A stretch of DNA of 64,000 nt from Ophthalmolycus amberensis (taxonomy: Eukaryota > Chordata > Actinopteri > Perciformes > Zoarcidae), in contig JAFEUB010001013.1 of assembly GCA_024529925.1 (NCBI GenBank), forward strand, positions 237,001 to 301,000. The letters run 5' to 3'. Both the position numbers and the translations under genes were made by a program. Position 1 is the first letter of the stretch, and every line of letters begins with the position of its first letter. Below, piece after piece: positions 22,207 to 32,900 of this stretch. The notes below the pieces were generated by a model. That model did no database searches and was not told the origin of the DNA. It saw only the letters and a list, made by a program, of their open reading frames with translations.

Positions 22207-22570
22207 ACTATTCATGATTTTCTATGTTCTGCTCAAAGATCCCCTTTCAGATACGTTTTGGTAACCTACTCTGCTCCAAGTAATACCTTATATTTAGGCA
22301 TTACGTTTTGTTTGGTTGTCTGTCTGTCCTGTCCAGTTGGACAAGTTGTTATTGTTCTTTAATGTCAGCTATGTCATATTACATGCTTTCACCTGGAGAC
22401 GGAAACAACAAGAAATCCATTTGGCAACACACTGATACCTAAGAAGTGGCTCAAATGGGATCTGTATGCATGACCTTTTTGAGAGGGTGATTGTTTAAGA
22501 TTGTTTAGTCATTTTTTAACTCATATTCTGATGTTTTTATGTAGAAATATCTCTCTTTTGTCTGTTAAAT
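22207..22570. other. non-coding, no recognisable feature
   Basis: Unique sequence. The right edge merges into family A copy 3. Confidence 0.5.
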
Positions 22571-23095
22571 GCAGGCAGCAACATCCGGTTCTGAAAAGTG
22601 AAGCCAATTATGAAGTGCCTTAAACTTGCATTCCTTCAAATGGCATTTCTAATGGTAACTGCAAAAAGAACATTGTATAGAAGTCTATGAGAAAATGACC
22701 CTCAGTAGACAGTGTCACATGAGTTTATGGTCTCAATCTCTAGTTTCAAGTCTTCTTCAATACAGCATGATGTTCATTTAGTACATTATGGTCCATTTAG
22801 AGTCACACAGACCATAAAGCAGGGTATGCTTTAGGGCCGGGCTATGTTGTGATTTACAGGGTGCTACCGGAGCGTTGTTTGGTCTGGGACTTGTCCGTGT
22901 TTTTGTCTTCCAACTTTAACCCTTTCACAGTGTTTTGTCACTTCATGAAAGTTACAAAAATGTTTTTGCCTGTAAATGTCTTTTTCAGCATTCAATAGTA
23001 TTTAGCTCCTCCCTCTCAAGTCACTTCTGGTTCCAAAAAAACAAGATGGCAACGGCCAAATTGCCGAACTCGAGACTTCAAAACAGCAGTCCACG
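22571..23095 (+). repeat. family A copy 3 (near-complete)
   Basis: The ordered landmarks are GCAACATCCGGTTCTGAAAA, TTAAACTTGCATTCC, TGTATAGAAGTCTATGAGAA, TCAAGTCTTCTTCAATACAG, GACCATAAAGCAGGGTATGC, TGGGACTTGTCCGTG, CACTTCTGGTTCC, AACAAGATGGCAACGGCC and AACAGCAGTCCACGAATAAA. At about 23096 it switches directly into repeat B rather than ending in the usual ATATACAGTCTATG. Confidence 0.85.
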
Positions 23096-23215
23096 AATAA
23101 ATGAAGGTCAAAGTCACTGTGACCTCACAAAACACGTTTTTGGCCATAACTCAAGAATTCATGTGCTAATTATGACAATTTTACACAAATGTCCAACAGC
23201 ATAAAATGATTAAGG
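23096..23215 (+). repeat. repeat B fragment fused to family A copy 3
   Basis: GGTCAAAGTCACTGTGACCT, CACAAAACACGTTTTTGGCC, ATAACTCAAGAATTCATGTG and CTAATTATGACAATTTTACA run in the same order as the B copy at 31580-31900. The A-B switch coincides with the one at about 47541. Confidence 0.8.
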
Positions 23216-23589
23216 AATGACATTTTGAAAAGACTGAAGAATCATTCTACTGCGAGGTAGGAATTCATTACCTTTTAAATTGTTATTATGACATCTAACG
23301 CTTCTCCCTCAATGTAAAAATCGGATTCTCAGCTCAAGATATCCGCTCACTGATGGCCTGATATGAGCTTTGGGACCAACCACGATCACCCACTGTTATT
23401 CTAAATAGTTACCATCTAAGAAGACGTAGGCGTCATGCAGCGTGATCCTGTTGTCTCTCGTTGCAATGGAAATTAGAAACTTGACTGAATTTCTTTCACT
23501 GCTGACAAATGCTTCCAGCTGGCATTCCCACTGATATGAGCCGTCTTTGTTGCCCTGTTTTATATCAGTGTTTCTGCAGCCAGCGATTA
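23216..23589. other. non-coding, no recognisable feature
   Basis: Unique sequence. Two short palindromic words are not meaningful by themselves. Confidence 0.45.
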
Positions 23590-23835
23590 GTCTCATTATA
23601 GATTAATCTCTTGATTATTTTTTGGGATTCATTAATTGGAAAATGACTTTACAATATCTCGTAGCCCCTTGGGTCACCGCTTAAAATTGTTTGTTTTGTC
23701 AACAGTCCAAAACTCAAAGATATTCAATTTACAAAGATAAAAGAAATGTAGAAAAGAAGCACAATTAAGAAGCTTAAGCCCAGCAACAAGCAAATGGTTG
23801 ATTACCAAAACTGTTGTGAGTATATGTTCTGTAAA
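23590..23835 (-). repeat. repeat E copy 1
   Basis: TTAATTGGAAAATGACTTTA, CCCTTGGGTCACC, AACAGTCCAAAACTCAAAGA with TATTCAATTTACAAAG, and AGCAACAAGCAAATGG are in the order of an old teleost dispersed repeat, inverted here. Related diverged copies lie at 33385-33586 and 49935-50160. Confidence 0.6.
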
Positions 23836-24158
23836 TGGACACAGTCATTGCAGATCTAATTGCAATGTAGTTATAAGTTAAAATCCTGTTGATCGATGGA
23901 GATAAATAAAGCTCTTACACCTGTAAAACTAAAGTCTACATGTGTAGTTGCCCTTGGCGTTTATTGTGAGTGTATCATTTTGTTTTTTAATGAAGGTAAA
24001 TGGGGGGTTCTGGTCTTTCTGTCTCTCTCCCCCCCCCCCCACTCTGTCCATTTTGTCATTTTTACACTTTCTCATTCTCCCCATCTCTCCGGCTCTCTCT
24101 CGGTGACTCAGCTTGTCAGTCCGTTTTGCTTGTTTTCTCTAAGCCATCCCCTCTTTAG
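23836..24158. other. non-coding, with C12 and CT-rich tract
   Basis: C12 at 24029-24040 lies in pyrimidine-rich DNA. The 24060-24158 stretch leads into the candidate exon with a polypyrimidine tract and TTTAG. Confidence 0.6.
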
Positions 24159-24244
24159 CAGAGATGCTCTTAAGCTCCTTGTTTTCCATCCTCCTCTCCG
24201 CCTCGCTCTCCATCGGCGCAAATTGCTTTGGACGATGTGCCCAG
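24159..24244 (+). CDS. candidate signal-peptide exon, unidentified
   Basis: After a pyrimidine-rich stretch ending CTCTTTAG, an ATG at 24164 (G at -3) opens 27 codons. They read MLLSSLFSILLSASLSIG then ANCFGRCAQ, followed by CAG|GTTAGA, a plausible splice donor in phase 0. The first 18-19 residues look like a secretory signal peptide with a likely cleavage near Gly-Ala, and a C-x3-C pair follows. An early C-x3-C is also seen in opioid propeptides among others, which is too little to name the gene. No downstream exon was located. The candidate sits in Leu/Ser-producing CT-rich DNA, so chance is a serious alternative. Confidence 0.22.
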
Positions 24245-24994
24245 GTTAGAGTGCCCTAGTTTCTTTCTCTCATCTCTTTCTCTCCCCGCGTCCTTTCTTC
24301 CTCTGCCCATCCCCGCATTTATTTATTTATTTATTCGGTTGGGAAGACGAGGAAGAGGAGCGAATGAAATGAGGGTGAGAGTAAAACAAATAAGAGGATA
24401 AGGGGAAGGGAAAATAGTCTTAAAGGACTAGAAATTGAGTTTCTGTCAATATGCCTTATCGCCTGCTTAGAGAGGATTGGTAGCAGTTTCATCTCTGCAT
24501 CCAGCAAGCAGCAGAAGCACTGCTGAACTCCACAAAGAGGACGTCTGCTGTCCGCTAATATGATGGATTACGCCTCACACAGACTCCGAGATCTTTGTTT
24601 TGTCCAATTTCTGGAATGTAAAAAAAATAAAAAAGTCAAAGGAATGGCTCTTATTTTCTCAAAATGTCCAAATACAACTTCAAGGTCACTGAGCAACGAC
24701 GCAAAACGTCTTGGTTCAGACATTATCTGGCTTCCTGTGTTAATCCCACAACTCACACACAAATAACTATTTGCGTCATTGCTCCCGTCTTTGGATTTGA
24801 CTTCCTCTTAGAATGAGAGGAAGTTGGCAAGCAGGAGAGCAAATCTAACACTTGTTCCGCCTTATGTTGGGTACTTACAATAGACTGTGTATATAAATTA
24901 AAACCCTGTGTATATAGATCAACACCCAGAAAGTCTGACGGATTGTGAGACCACAATCACAGTCTGTATTCAAACAAGTCTCATTTGTCCTTCT
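24245..24994. other. non-coding, no recognisable feature
   Basis: Unique sequence. A short ATTT repeat at 24320-24335 is the only simple motif. Confidence 0.5.
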
Positions 24995-25080
24995 GCTCCA
25001 GTGTGTATATGAAAGGATGGCTCGTCTCCTCTTCCTCCTACTGTGCAAAAGTGAAGCTAAAATATCGCAGATACGTTTTA
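24995..25080 (+). repeat. repeat G copy 1 (fragment)
   Basis: GTGTGTATATGAAAGGATGG followed by CTCGTCTCCTC, then AAAGTGAAGCTAAAATATCG. These match the recalled teleost pattern 'gactgtatataaagatggacgacatgacagctcc..agtgaagccaaaatatcg', and resemble the inverted copy at 25725-25870. Confidence 0.45.
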
Positions 25081-25082
25081 AA

Positions 25083-25500
25083 CATGGGCTGTATATAAGA
25101 AGTGGATGTGGGCATCGTGACATCACCCATTGGTTTGTGGACTACAGTTTTGAAGCCTAGAGTTTGGCATTTTGGCTGTTACCATTTAGTTTTTTTGCAA
25201 CCAGTGAACGGGAGTGACCACATTTGGACTGTGGAGTTGCGATGTAGGACGCCGTATACGGCTCTGGTAGCGACCTGTCAATCACAAAGGGAGCCCCGCC
25301 CTAAAGCATACCCTGCTTTATGGTCTATTTTACTCTGAAATGGACCAAAGTTTACGAAATGAACATGAACCCCGACCAAAAACTCATGTTTACTGAGGTA
25401 CTAAATCAAATAATTTTCTCATAGAACCAGAGGAATCACCTCCTGATGGCCATAAGAAAGAACGCAAGTTTACTTCAGCATTGGCTTTGCTTTTGAAGTT
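25083..25500 (-). repeat. family A copy 4
   Basis: An inverted copy. GGGCTGTATATAAGAAGTGG, GACATCACCCATTGGTTTGT, TGGACTACAGTTTTGAAGCC, GCGACCTGTCAATCAC, GCCCTAAAGCATACCCTGCT, ACTCATGTTTACTGAGGTAC and CACCTCCTGATGGCCA run in reverse order to copies 3 and 5. Some central segments are lost. Confidence 0.85.
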
Positions 25501-25724
25501 TTTTTGAGTTGTGATCCGTGTTTCAAAAACGTTATCTGCGTGTGGATATAAACGCGAGAGTCTAACAGCGCTGGCTAACTTTACTGTTAGCAGATGATGC
25601 TAAGCTAGCTAGCGACACAGTCAGTGACTGTAAAAACCATACACTGTAAATAAAGCTTGTTAATATACAGTTAGTCTGTATATAAAGATCTTCATATGCA
25701 TATAAACATAAAAAAAGCATTTGA

Positions 25725-25870
25725 CGTGTATTCTGGTTTGGACCTAGCCTCGTCCACCAAAGGACTGACTGCAGCCAGCAGATGGCTGATCCAGAATTTT
25801 CGGCTAAACCTTTGGGGAGCTGTCATGTCGTCCATCCTCATGTACAGTCTACGGTACTCTTTAGGAATAG
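25725..25870 (-). repeat. repeat G copy 2
   Basis: Read on the minus strand: GTAGACTGTACATGAGGATG, GACGACATGACAGCTCCCCA, GATCAGCCATCTGCTGGCTG, CAGTCAGTCCTTTGG. This is a recognisable teleost dispersed-repeat order. It lies on the other side of family A copy 4 from repeat G copy 1, in opposite orientation. Confidence 0.6.
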
Positions 25871-26379
25871 CAGCAGACACAACTATCAGTAGAACTCAAG
25901 GTTAGTACTGCTGGAATTTATTTTCTGACAGTACTGAGAAAATACCACCCACAGTAAAGACCAAGAATAGTTGACATTTCAGGTAAAGTGTGAGTTTCAT
26001 TGCCTGGGTGATTTTTATTACTTTACTTTACTTTAATTAAGTATGCATCATTCTCATCCATGAGTTCAGGTATTGGAATTGGCACAGTGGGAGAAGAGGT
26101 GGATTAGTTTATCTCGTACATTTTTTATTTGATATCACAAGACATGTCAGCAGTGGAGAACGGTTTCAAGTTAGGGTACAAGCGCCAAGTCAAGAACGTA
26201 AAGAGTTTGAACTATTCAGTTATTAGTCACAGATCTTTTTTTTAATCACCACTCATTAGTAGTAAGTGATGTAAAACCATAACCTCACACAACTGTACAG
26301 TATGTCGGGCACCTGTGAGTTCGGTGGACTTCATGGTCCCGTGTGAATGCTTTTAATGAAACCCAGGAGGTTGGAGGCT
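25871..26379. other. non-coding, no recognisable feature
   Basis: Unique sequence with a TTTAC-type short repeat near 26020-26035. Confidence 0.5.
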
Positions 26380-26950
26380 AATTCATTAACACCACACCAG
26401 ACAAGGTTTTTATGTAAAGAAGCATTCTGCTTATCAGTCTAAACCGCAAATTGGGGCCGAGACAGAGAAAGAGCGTCCCGTCCCCACTAATTGGGGCGCC
26501 GTGGATTCAAACAGAGAAAAGCATGAGGAGAGACAGCGAGGCAGTGTTGAGAAAAATGGAGCCAGTTTGTTAAATGAAAAACGAAATGAAGATTGCAGTT
26601 CATCAGACGAGACAGATGGGAAGCGATTTGGCAGATTGGCGGCGAGGTGAATCTGCCGTCCGAAGCGAACGATTCTGTCACTGCCGATAATGTTCAGAGC
26701 GGAGGGGCACTCGCACCGCGGGACTGCAAAGAGTTAAAGAGATTATTGGAGGTATTAGCCACACAGCACTGTGCCGGGGCCGGTGTTCATTCAGCAGTGA
26801 AAGGCCACCTCAGCAGGAAAACGATCAGGGGCGAGGGAGTGAGAAGCAGCAACTAATTTTTCTTGCAGAAACTAAAATCTGCAGAGAATAATGGCGGCCC
26901 ATTGTGGGAAATTAGTGCTTTTGTCATCACACAACCTGCTGCTAACTGTG
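26380..26950. other. candidate conserved non-coding block
   Basis: Repeat-free, moderately GC-rich block with CCCCACTAATTGGGGCGCCG at about 26483-26502 and CTGCAGAGAATAATGGCGGC at about 26879. An 87-codon plus frame (26593-26856) is present but has no splice context. The texture suggests regulatory DNA, without measured conservation. Confidence 0.3.
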
Positions 26951-27340
26951 AGCAGAACAGGGAAAGACCTGGACCCAAACCCCCCCCCAAATTACCCCCG
27001 ACTACTCTCACCACAATAAAAATAAAATAGAGCGAGAGAAAAAAAACCCTGACCAATGATTTATATCTGAAAGTACAAAGCTCGCCTCCGCAGATTTCAG
27101 TCCGTTTGAGCACTTTGAGCAGCAAACATCCGCCTCGCTGCGGAAATGAAACCGGCTCTGAGTGTTGATTGTCACTTTCTATTCCGCAACCGATGTGATG
27201 GAAAGACCCTCTGGCGTTTGTGCGAGGTGTGCATTTCTCTGCACGGAGTTTTTTCAGACTGCAGGGTGTGACGGCGTGCCGCTGAGTTTCGGGGCGGCTG
27301 AAGTGAAGTACTTGGGAATTTTGAGAGGTGTTACACAACC
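26951..27340. other. non-coding, no recognisable feature
   Basis: Contains C-rich words at 26978-26998. The 161-codon minus frame (26853-27338) has no recognisable domain and overlaps the neighbouring block. Confidence 0.4.
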
Positions 27341-27650
27341 GAACTCCAAAGTTTTTTTTCCCACCATTATGTCATTCAAATGGCGTGGCAGACCACGGCT
27401 CTAATGGTTCGAATTCGGCACATTGGCCTGGCACTGTTGTACCAAACCTTTTCTGTCCCACTAATTGTCTGAGCTCTGATGCGGGAGCCGACATGAGCGC
27501 AATGATGAGCGATGAGGAGCTCTCGTGTCCAGTGGACCCCTCTGGTTCTAGCTGGCAGAACCCAAAAACAGAAACACAACATGTAGGTGCTGCTGTTGCT
27601 ACGCAACTGTGGGAAACTCGTTCCAAGTGCAGGGCTCTCGTTGGCTGAAG
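27341..27650. repeat. probable dispersed-repeat segment, family unknown
   Basis: GGCTCTAATGGTTCGAATTC, GGCACATTGGCCTGGCACTG, GCGGGAGCCGACATGAGCGC and GCTCTCGTTGGCTGAAG give the texture of a GC-richer inserted repeat. Open frames exist on both strands (84-106 codons). I cannot place it in a family and there is no second copy in the window. It could equally be unique. Confidence 0.3.
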
Positions 27651-27929
27651 TTAAAGAATTTTGTTTAAATTCTTCCACTCGAAGCGTGCTTGGCTCTGAG
27701 GGCCATCCTCGTCCCGTCCTTCATAAGATAATGGGGAGAATGAAAGGCAGCACTGCAAAGAGAACCTCCTACGCACACTCATTATGGCTCTTGTCCTCTC
27801 CACCAACATTCCTGTGGTTGTTTTCTGTGAATCCCGTCGCCAGAGAAAATGGCGGGTCAGTGGGGTGATGGTTTAGAAAACACACATTGTGCTCCAAACA
27901 CTTTGATGTGGCCCAGGCTCTAGCTAATT
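27651..27929. other. non-coding, no recognisable feature
   Basis: Unique sequence with no supported feature. Confidence 0.45.
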
Positions 27930-28330
27930 CCCCCCACACCCCCCCTGCGCCTGCCGTGGGCTCGAGGCCATTGTATTATATAGTGCGCTCTGTATTCTGC
28001 CAGACTATCAAAGAACCCATTTCACAGATTCTTTCCTAGTCAATCTATGCTGGCCAGAGGCTGCCGCAGTGTAATGTTAGTGACCTTGGGGTCCATTTGC
28101 ATTGGCATGGATTAAAGGCTGCTTCCAGCGGCCTCATCGCCTCATTAATATTTCAACGCTTCACTTAAAAGTGTCCCATTTGTAAAAGCGATCTGATCAT
28201 CTCCGCCTTTCCTGATACTAGTTGATCGAGGCAACGATTCACGTCGTACAGCGACGGATGTTTTGCATGCAAGGCCTGTTGCACATTTGCAGATTGTTTT
28301 GGAGGTGGCCGCAGGGCTTAAGGATAGCAC
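27930..28330. other. candidate conserved non-coding block
   Basis: One of the most convincing regulatory-looking blocks: 400 bp of even composition without repeats. It has GTCCATTTGCATTGGCATGG (ATTTGCAT octamer at about 28095), CCTCATTAATATTTCAACGC and GTTTTGCATGCAAGGCC. There is no coding frame with splice logic. Confidence 0.4.
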
Positions 28331-29154
28331 TAAAACAGCGGCTCCAACATTTAGTTATTTTTTCCCCCTCAGAGCCCCAGAAACCCAGATCACAAATGAT
28401 CAAATCTGCATGCCTTGGCTCACGGATTATTTTGTGTTTTTATTTCAGGTTTTTTATGGCTTATTTCACATGAAATTCAGAAAAGGGTCAATGTTGACAT
28501 TTTTTTAAATATAAATTTAAATATTACACCACAAAGTGTTTTTTTCCTGGATCCGAAGTTTAAAACTAATGAAATAATCAGCAACAAGTCTGAAAATCTG
28601 TTGATTGTCAAAGTTATTAATGAGGCAAACAATGTCCTAGAACTACTATTCCCACCGTCTCATATAGATTTAGTTAGATGGACATTGTTTTTGTTTATTG
28701 ACTAAACAATAATTGCTTCGTTGGAAAAAGTACTAGAAACTAATAAATCCAATGCTACTGGTAGCCGCCCACTATTGCTTCTCTCAGAGTTCTCACTTGT
28801 ACAATGTGTACAGCACCACGGACACATCACTCCTTTACAGGCTCTTATCCTCTCTGGGCCAAAGGGCCTTACTCCATCTCTGGACATTTCCTCAAACGTC
28901 ATCTCTGGAAATCTGTCTGCATCCTTCCTTCTACAGAAAGTTCCAAACAGACTGCCGGGAATATTTATTTTAGAATCAGTGAGGCATAGAGGGATACCTG
29001 TAGCCGTTGTTACCATCAGGTTTAGAGAGCAGGTAGTTTGCTCCCCAATAAGGGTGATTCAAGCTCAGTGGGCTCACGATGTATGCTGGGATTCGGCCTC
29101 ACGGAAGGAATACCAACTTTAGGACTGAAACAGGGGACAGCTTGTACTTGATTT
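28331..29154. other. non-coding, AT-rich in part
   Basis: AT-rich at 28430-28620. A 133-codon plus frame (28721-29122) has no recognisable domain and no splice sites, so it is not called. Confidence 0.45.
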
Positions 29155-29290
29155 TAGATTAGTCATTTTTATGCCTCCGAACTTGCATGTTTTTGGGTTG
29201 TCTATCTGGTCTATTCTTGTGAATGTAATATCTCAGGAACACCTTGAGTTCTCACCAAAACTACATTTAACATGATAACATTTGTACATA
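29155..29290 (+). repeat. repeat B fragment
   Basis: TTTATGCCTCCGAACTTGCA, TGTTTTTGGGTTGTC, ATTCTTGTGAATGTAATATC and TCAGGAACACCTTGAG parallel the B copy at 31590-31680, including the CTCAGGAACACCT motif. Confidence 0.65.
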
Positions 29291-29319
29291 TCGTGATCAC
29301 ATTAAACTCAACCTTCGCA

Positions 29320-29480
29320 TAGTTCATTTTACCGAATAGAGCTTGAACGCATCACGATGTAGCTCAATGGATCCTCGTTAACGTTAGCCGCTATCGCCGT
29401 TATTTAGCCAAGCAGGACTGTGCTGCTAACAGCTAATGCTAACTAGCCGTCCTGCCGATTTCAACACGTATTTATCCTTC
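29320..29480 (-). mobile_element. repeat D copy 2 (inverted fragment)
   Basis: GAGCTTGAACGCATCACGAT, GTTATTTAGCCAAGCAGGAC and GCTGCTAACAGCTAATGC are the reverse complement of words at 12265-12450 in repeat D copy 1. Confidence 0.65.
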
Positions 29481-30000
29481 ACAATGTTGCATTATCAGAG
29501 ACAGTTTCTATCGACAGGACGCCATTAGTCTCTAGCCCTGGTACCTACCTATCTGTTTTTTGTTGTTTATATCAATCTGAACCATCCATTAGCGACACGG
29601 CAAAACCGCGCTTCGGAGTTGGTTTTGGCGGTTTGGTTAAACAGTCTGATGACTTTTAGTACGAGAGTTACTTGAGTGTCTTGAGGAATTATTTCATCCA
29701 CTCCTACTGTTCTTTTTCTAACTGATTCCATCCAGTTTTTAAGGGGATATATTTCTGCTTAAAACTAACCAAATATTGACTGGAACTCTCTTAACCTTCC
29801 ATGTCAGAACTCCTGACATCTCCTAGTCTTTTGTGAGTGTCACTTTTTTTATTGAGACTCTTGCTGCTGGCTGTAGACTGCAGCACAGTCTGTTCAACTG
29901 ACAGAGCCTCCCACGTGAATAAATGTGGGCTAATGTGTCGTCTCACCACACATTGCACTCCGCTGACACTGCCGCTGTTGACCCTGACACTCTGCACACA
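29481..30000. other. non-coding, no recognisable feature
   Basis: Unique sequence with no supported frame. Confidence 0.5.
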
Positions 30001-30006
30001 GACACA

Positions 30007-30051
<45 letters not shown>
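30007..30051. repeat. (CA)22 microsatellite
   Basis: Near-pure CA run. Confidence 0.96.
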
Positions 30052-30055
<4 letters not shown>

Positions 30056-31159
30056 GACAAACACACTCATACTGTCCCCTGCTTATTGTATCATCCAGCC
30101 AAGTGGAGGGTTAAATCCAGTCTTTATGTCTGCTTCACATGTTCTGAGGGCTTTTCTAACCCCAACTGAAGTCATGTGCTCCTTCACACTGGAAAGTATG
30201 GAACATATTTAAATGTTTAAACTGCCCTTATTGTACTATATGCCATATGGTGTTAACTCGGGTGCATGCATATTTAACATTGGTGGCCTCGGGACCAGTC
30301 AGTCCCTCACACTTTTCTTTTGATTTTTAGCATTTTCTTTCTATTTCTATTTCGTTGTTTATGGTTGTTGTTGTTTTTAAATTCCCAGTATCAATAGATT
30401 GGCATTCATAATCAGTAGTCATTGTCTTATCTTTAGCAGCAGAAGAATATTACGCAAATATATACTAATACTACAAATGTTCCTGTAAAGTGTAACATTG
30501 CTATATCCCAGATTCTCACCACTTGACTATATTACAGGTGTAAACAGTCATTACCTCTTTACCTTCCTTTACATAAATGTAAAACAATATGTACAAAATG
30601 TAATTATAACAAAATATTTCTGCAAGCAACAACAAAAAAAATGTATGAAATTAAATAAAACATATAAAACCGAATACCTTCAACCAAAGATGCTCTGTAA
30701 CAAAGATGACGCACTACAAGCTGCGCAAATGTAATGAAATGGTATACGCTTCCTGTCCCCTAAGTGGGCATGGTCTAATGCATTTTTATTTTACTACCAT
30801 AATTACACAGCTAACAGCCATATTTAGCGGAACTTAGTTTATGTTTAAAGTAATTATTTCTTATCCGATCAATCAATGGAATATTCAGTAGCACTCGGTT
30901 ATTAAAATCATGGATAGCTGCAGCCCAACTCCTTGTTGTGGTGTTGTTTTTAGCAGGTATCAATCACGATAGAAACACACTTTGCTGTTTCATAAAGAAC
31001 ACCGACTCATGAGTGTCAGGTCAGTGCCAACACAGGTGAGCCGAATTGAAAGAGAATTTCCAAATAGGCAGCATTATGCAGGTGTCCTTCATTTATTCAG
31101 TTTTTTTAAGAGGACAATTTAAAAAACAACAACAAACTGCTTATAATTGAGCAGCTGGC
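30052..31159. other. AT-rich non-coding DNA
   Basis: AT-rich with stops in all frames. No repeat recognised. Confidence 0.55.
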
Positions 31160-31500
31160 TTTCAGTGGTGTGGATTTGCTTTCAGCTGGTGACCAGACTC
31201 CACATGTAGCGTCGTACAGCCTGGGACTCGACTCGAGACGTGACCCCTTGATATTGCTGAGGCCTGAACCTTGTGACATTTTAAGTGTACGTCTTTACGG
31301 CCCCCAGTCGAGTAGAGCAAAGACGCCGTAAAAATGAGGTTAAAGCCCAACCACAGCTGCGATTTTTAAATGGGGCACGGGCCCCCGCAGGTGCTTTTTC
31401 CCTTTCCTTTCCCCACCGTCCACAGGGGCGGTACAGCTAAAGGGTAGCAGAGTTTAAAATAACATCATGTGATGTTTAATTACCTGTCGAAGAAGCTGGT
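31160..31500. other. candidate conserved non-coding block
   Basis: Even-composition block with GGGCACGGGCCCCCGCAGGT at about 31372 and ACATCATGTGATGTTTAATT at about 31462. Conservation not tested. Confidence 0.25.
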
Positions 31501-31579
31501 TGATGGCTACACTTTTTTACTGTGAGCAGCACCTGGCTGGTGTTGGTTTAACTCTCTTTCTTTATTTCCGCGACAGCCG

Positions 31580-31900
31580 CTGTTTGAGGCATTATGTTTT
31601 TGGGTCGTCCGTCCAGCCGTACGTACGTTTGTCCGTTCGCCCGGTCCATTCTCGTGAACGTAATGTCTCAGGAACACCTGGAGGCAGTTTCTTCTATTAG
31701 ATTTGATGTGGTCAAAGGTCACTGTGACCTGACAAAACATGTTTTTGACCAATAATCTGTATGCTAATTATGACAATTTCACACAAATGTCTAATAGGAT
31801 AAAATGATGAAGAGATGGCACTTTGGACAGCCATAGATGTAAACTTCAACATGACTGGTTGGCGGAGGTGTACACCCGTGAGGTGGTGATTCTAGTAATG
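31580..31900 (+). repeat. repeat B, best copy
   Basis: Order: TGTTTTTGGGTCGTCCGTCC, TTCTCGTGAACGTAATGTCT, CAGGAACACCTGGAGGCAGT, GGTCAAAGGTCACTGTGACC, TGACAAAACATGTTTTTGAC, GCTAATTATGACAATTTCAC, AAATGTCTAATAGGATAAAA and GGCGGAGGTGTACACCCGTG. This is a very common teleost dispersed repeat in my recollection. The 'GTCCGTCC' and 'TCTCAGGAACACCTGGAGG' words are characteristic. Confidence 0.8.
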
Positions 31901-32274
31901 GCCGGTCTGCTTGCACATCATTTCGTGTTCGGGAGACACTGAGAGGGACTTAGTTGAATCTGACACTTCAGCAGGCAGATGCCAAATTATTGTCACAAAC
32001 CTCTTTCACTGTTTCATCAGTCCAGCTGAACTTTGGCAGCCAGAAACTTTTGTGACATTTAGAAGAAAAGAAATGCCTGCACACAACACGGGAGAAGCCA
32101 TCCGTAGAGTGATGGGCATCTCTCACGGGCAGTGAAGTGACCCAAACCTGCTGGAAGCAATGTCTCTAAAACATATGGACTTTGTAAACTGTCCTCCTGA
32201 GAGTCGGTCTCTCTCAGTAGGGAAGTCAGTGGTAGTTTCCCTCCACAAAAAAACACTCTTTGGAGAAAGGTCAA
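31901..32274. other. non-coding, no recognisable feature
   Basis: Unique sequence. No supported feature. Confidence 0.45.
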
Positions 32275-32470
32275 GGTGGCTGGTCTGGTGTTCTACCACG
32301 ACTAGTCCGTTGTTCACGTCCCATCTCTCGCCAACAGTCGGTGTTGATTGCTTTGAAACAAGGAACGAGACCTCACTCTGACCATGATCTTTCCCTGACC
32401 TTAACTTGGGAACACACAACACATTCTGTTGATTAGCCACAAGGACGTATCGGACTTTGTGTAACTTCCA
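32275..32470 (+). repeat. possible diverged repeat C
   Basis: GTTGTTCACGTCCC, TCGGTGTTGATT and ACCATGATCTTTCCCTGACC have the order and spacing of repeat C (GTTGTTCGTGTC ... AATGTTGACTC ... ACGATCTTTCCCTAAACC at 61990-62130), but divergence is high. Confidence 0.4.
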
Positions 32471-32477
32471 TGTATTT

Positions 32478-32900
32478 CTAAAAAAAACATGCCGCTATAT
32501 CTCTGGAGGGCAGGTGCCATTTGAGCATGTCCAAAGGGAGTACAATCTTCTGTAAGGGCTGACCGCAGGGGAAATACAAGTACTGGTCTGCTGATGTCCT
32601 ACGTATGAGAAAAATATTGCAATAGTTGGAAGATTCTACACGTACAGTCAAAGATTTTAAAGCAACCGAGTGTCCTCGCTGGTCATCCAAGCTGGACCGG
32701 TGTAATAACCCCTCCATAACAGCTGGGAAAGACCTTTGTTTTGAATGCAGAAAAGCACAAGCAGCCGCAGTGAGAAGGCATCGGCAGCACGCGTTCAGTG
32801 TCTGCTGGGGGATTTGACACACCGCGGTCGACAGCAGAGCAAAGTGTTTAGCGAGTGAGGAAGCTCCGGCAGACCTCAGATGGTGGAGGAGTAACACACT
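32478..32900. other. unassigned DNA with a 139-codon minus-strand frame
   Basis: The minus frame 32897-32478 is one of the longest not caused by simple repeats. Its product (MLLLHHLRSAGASSLAKHFA start) has no signal-peptide cleavage pattern, domain or repeat that I can identify. A plus frame overlaps it. No splice donor or acceptor gives it a gene context. I treat it as chance. Confidence 0.3.

Noticed and set aside
26853..27338. 161-codon minus frame
   Set aside because: No recognisable motif. It crosses a regulatory-looking block and C-rich DNA.
27405..27430. Second box-B-like word GGTTCGAATTC
   Set aside because: No A box or tRNA fold. More likely part of a repeat segment.
28721..29122. 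133-codon plus frame
   Set aside because: No domain, signal or splice context that I can identify. Chance length for this amount of DNA.
32478..32897. 139-codon minus frame
   Set aside because: No recognisable domain, splice sites or codon pattern. An overlapping plus frame exists.
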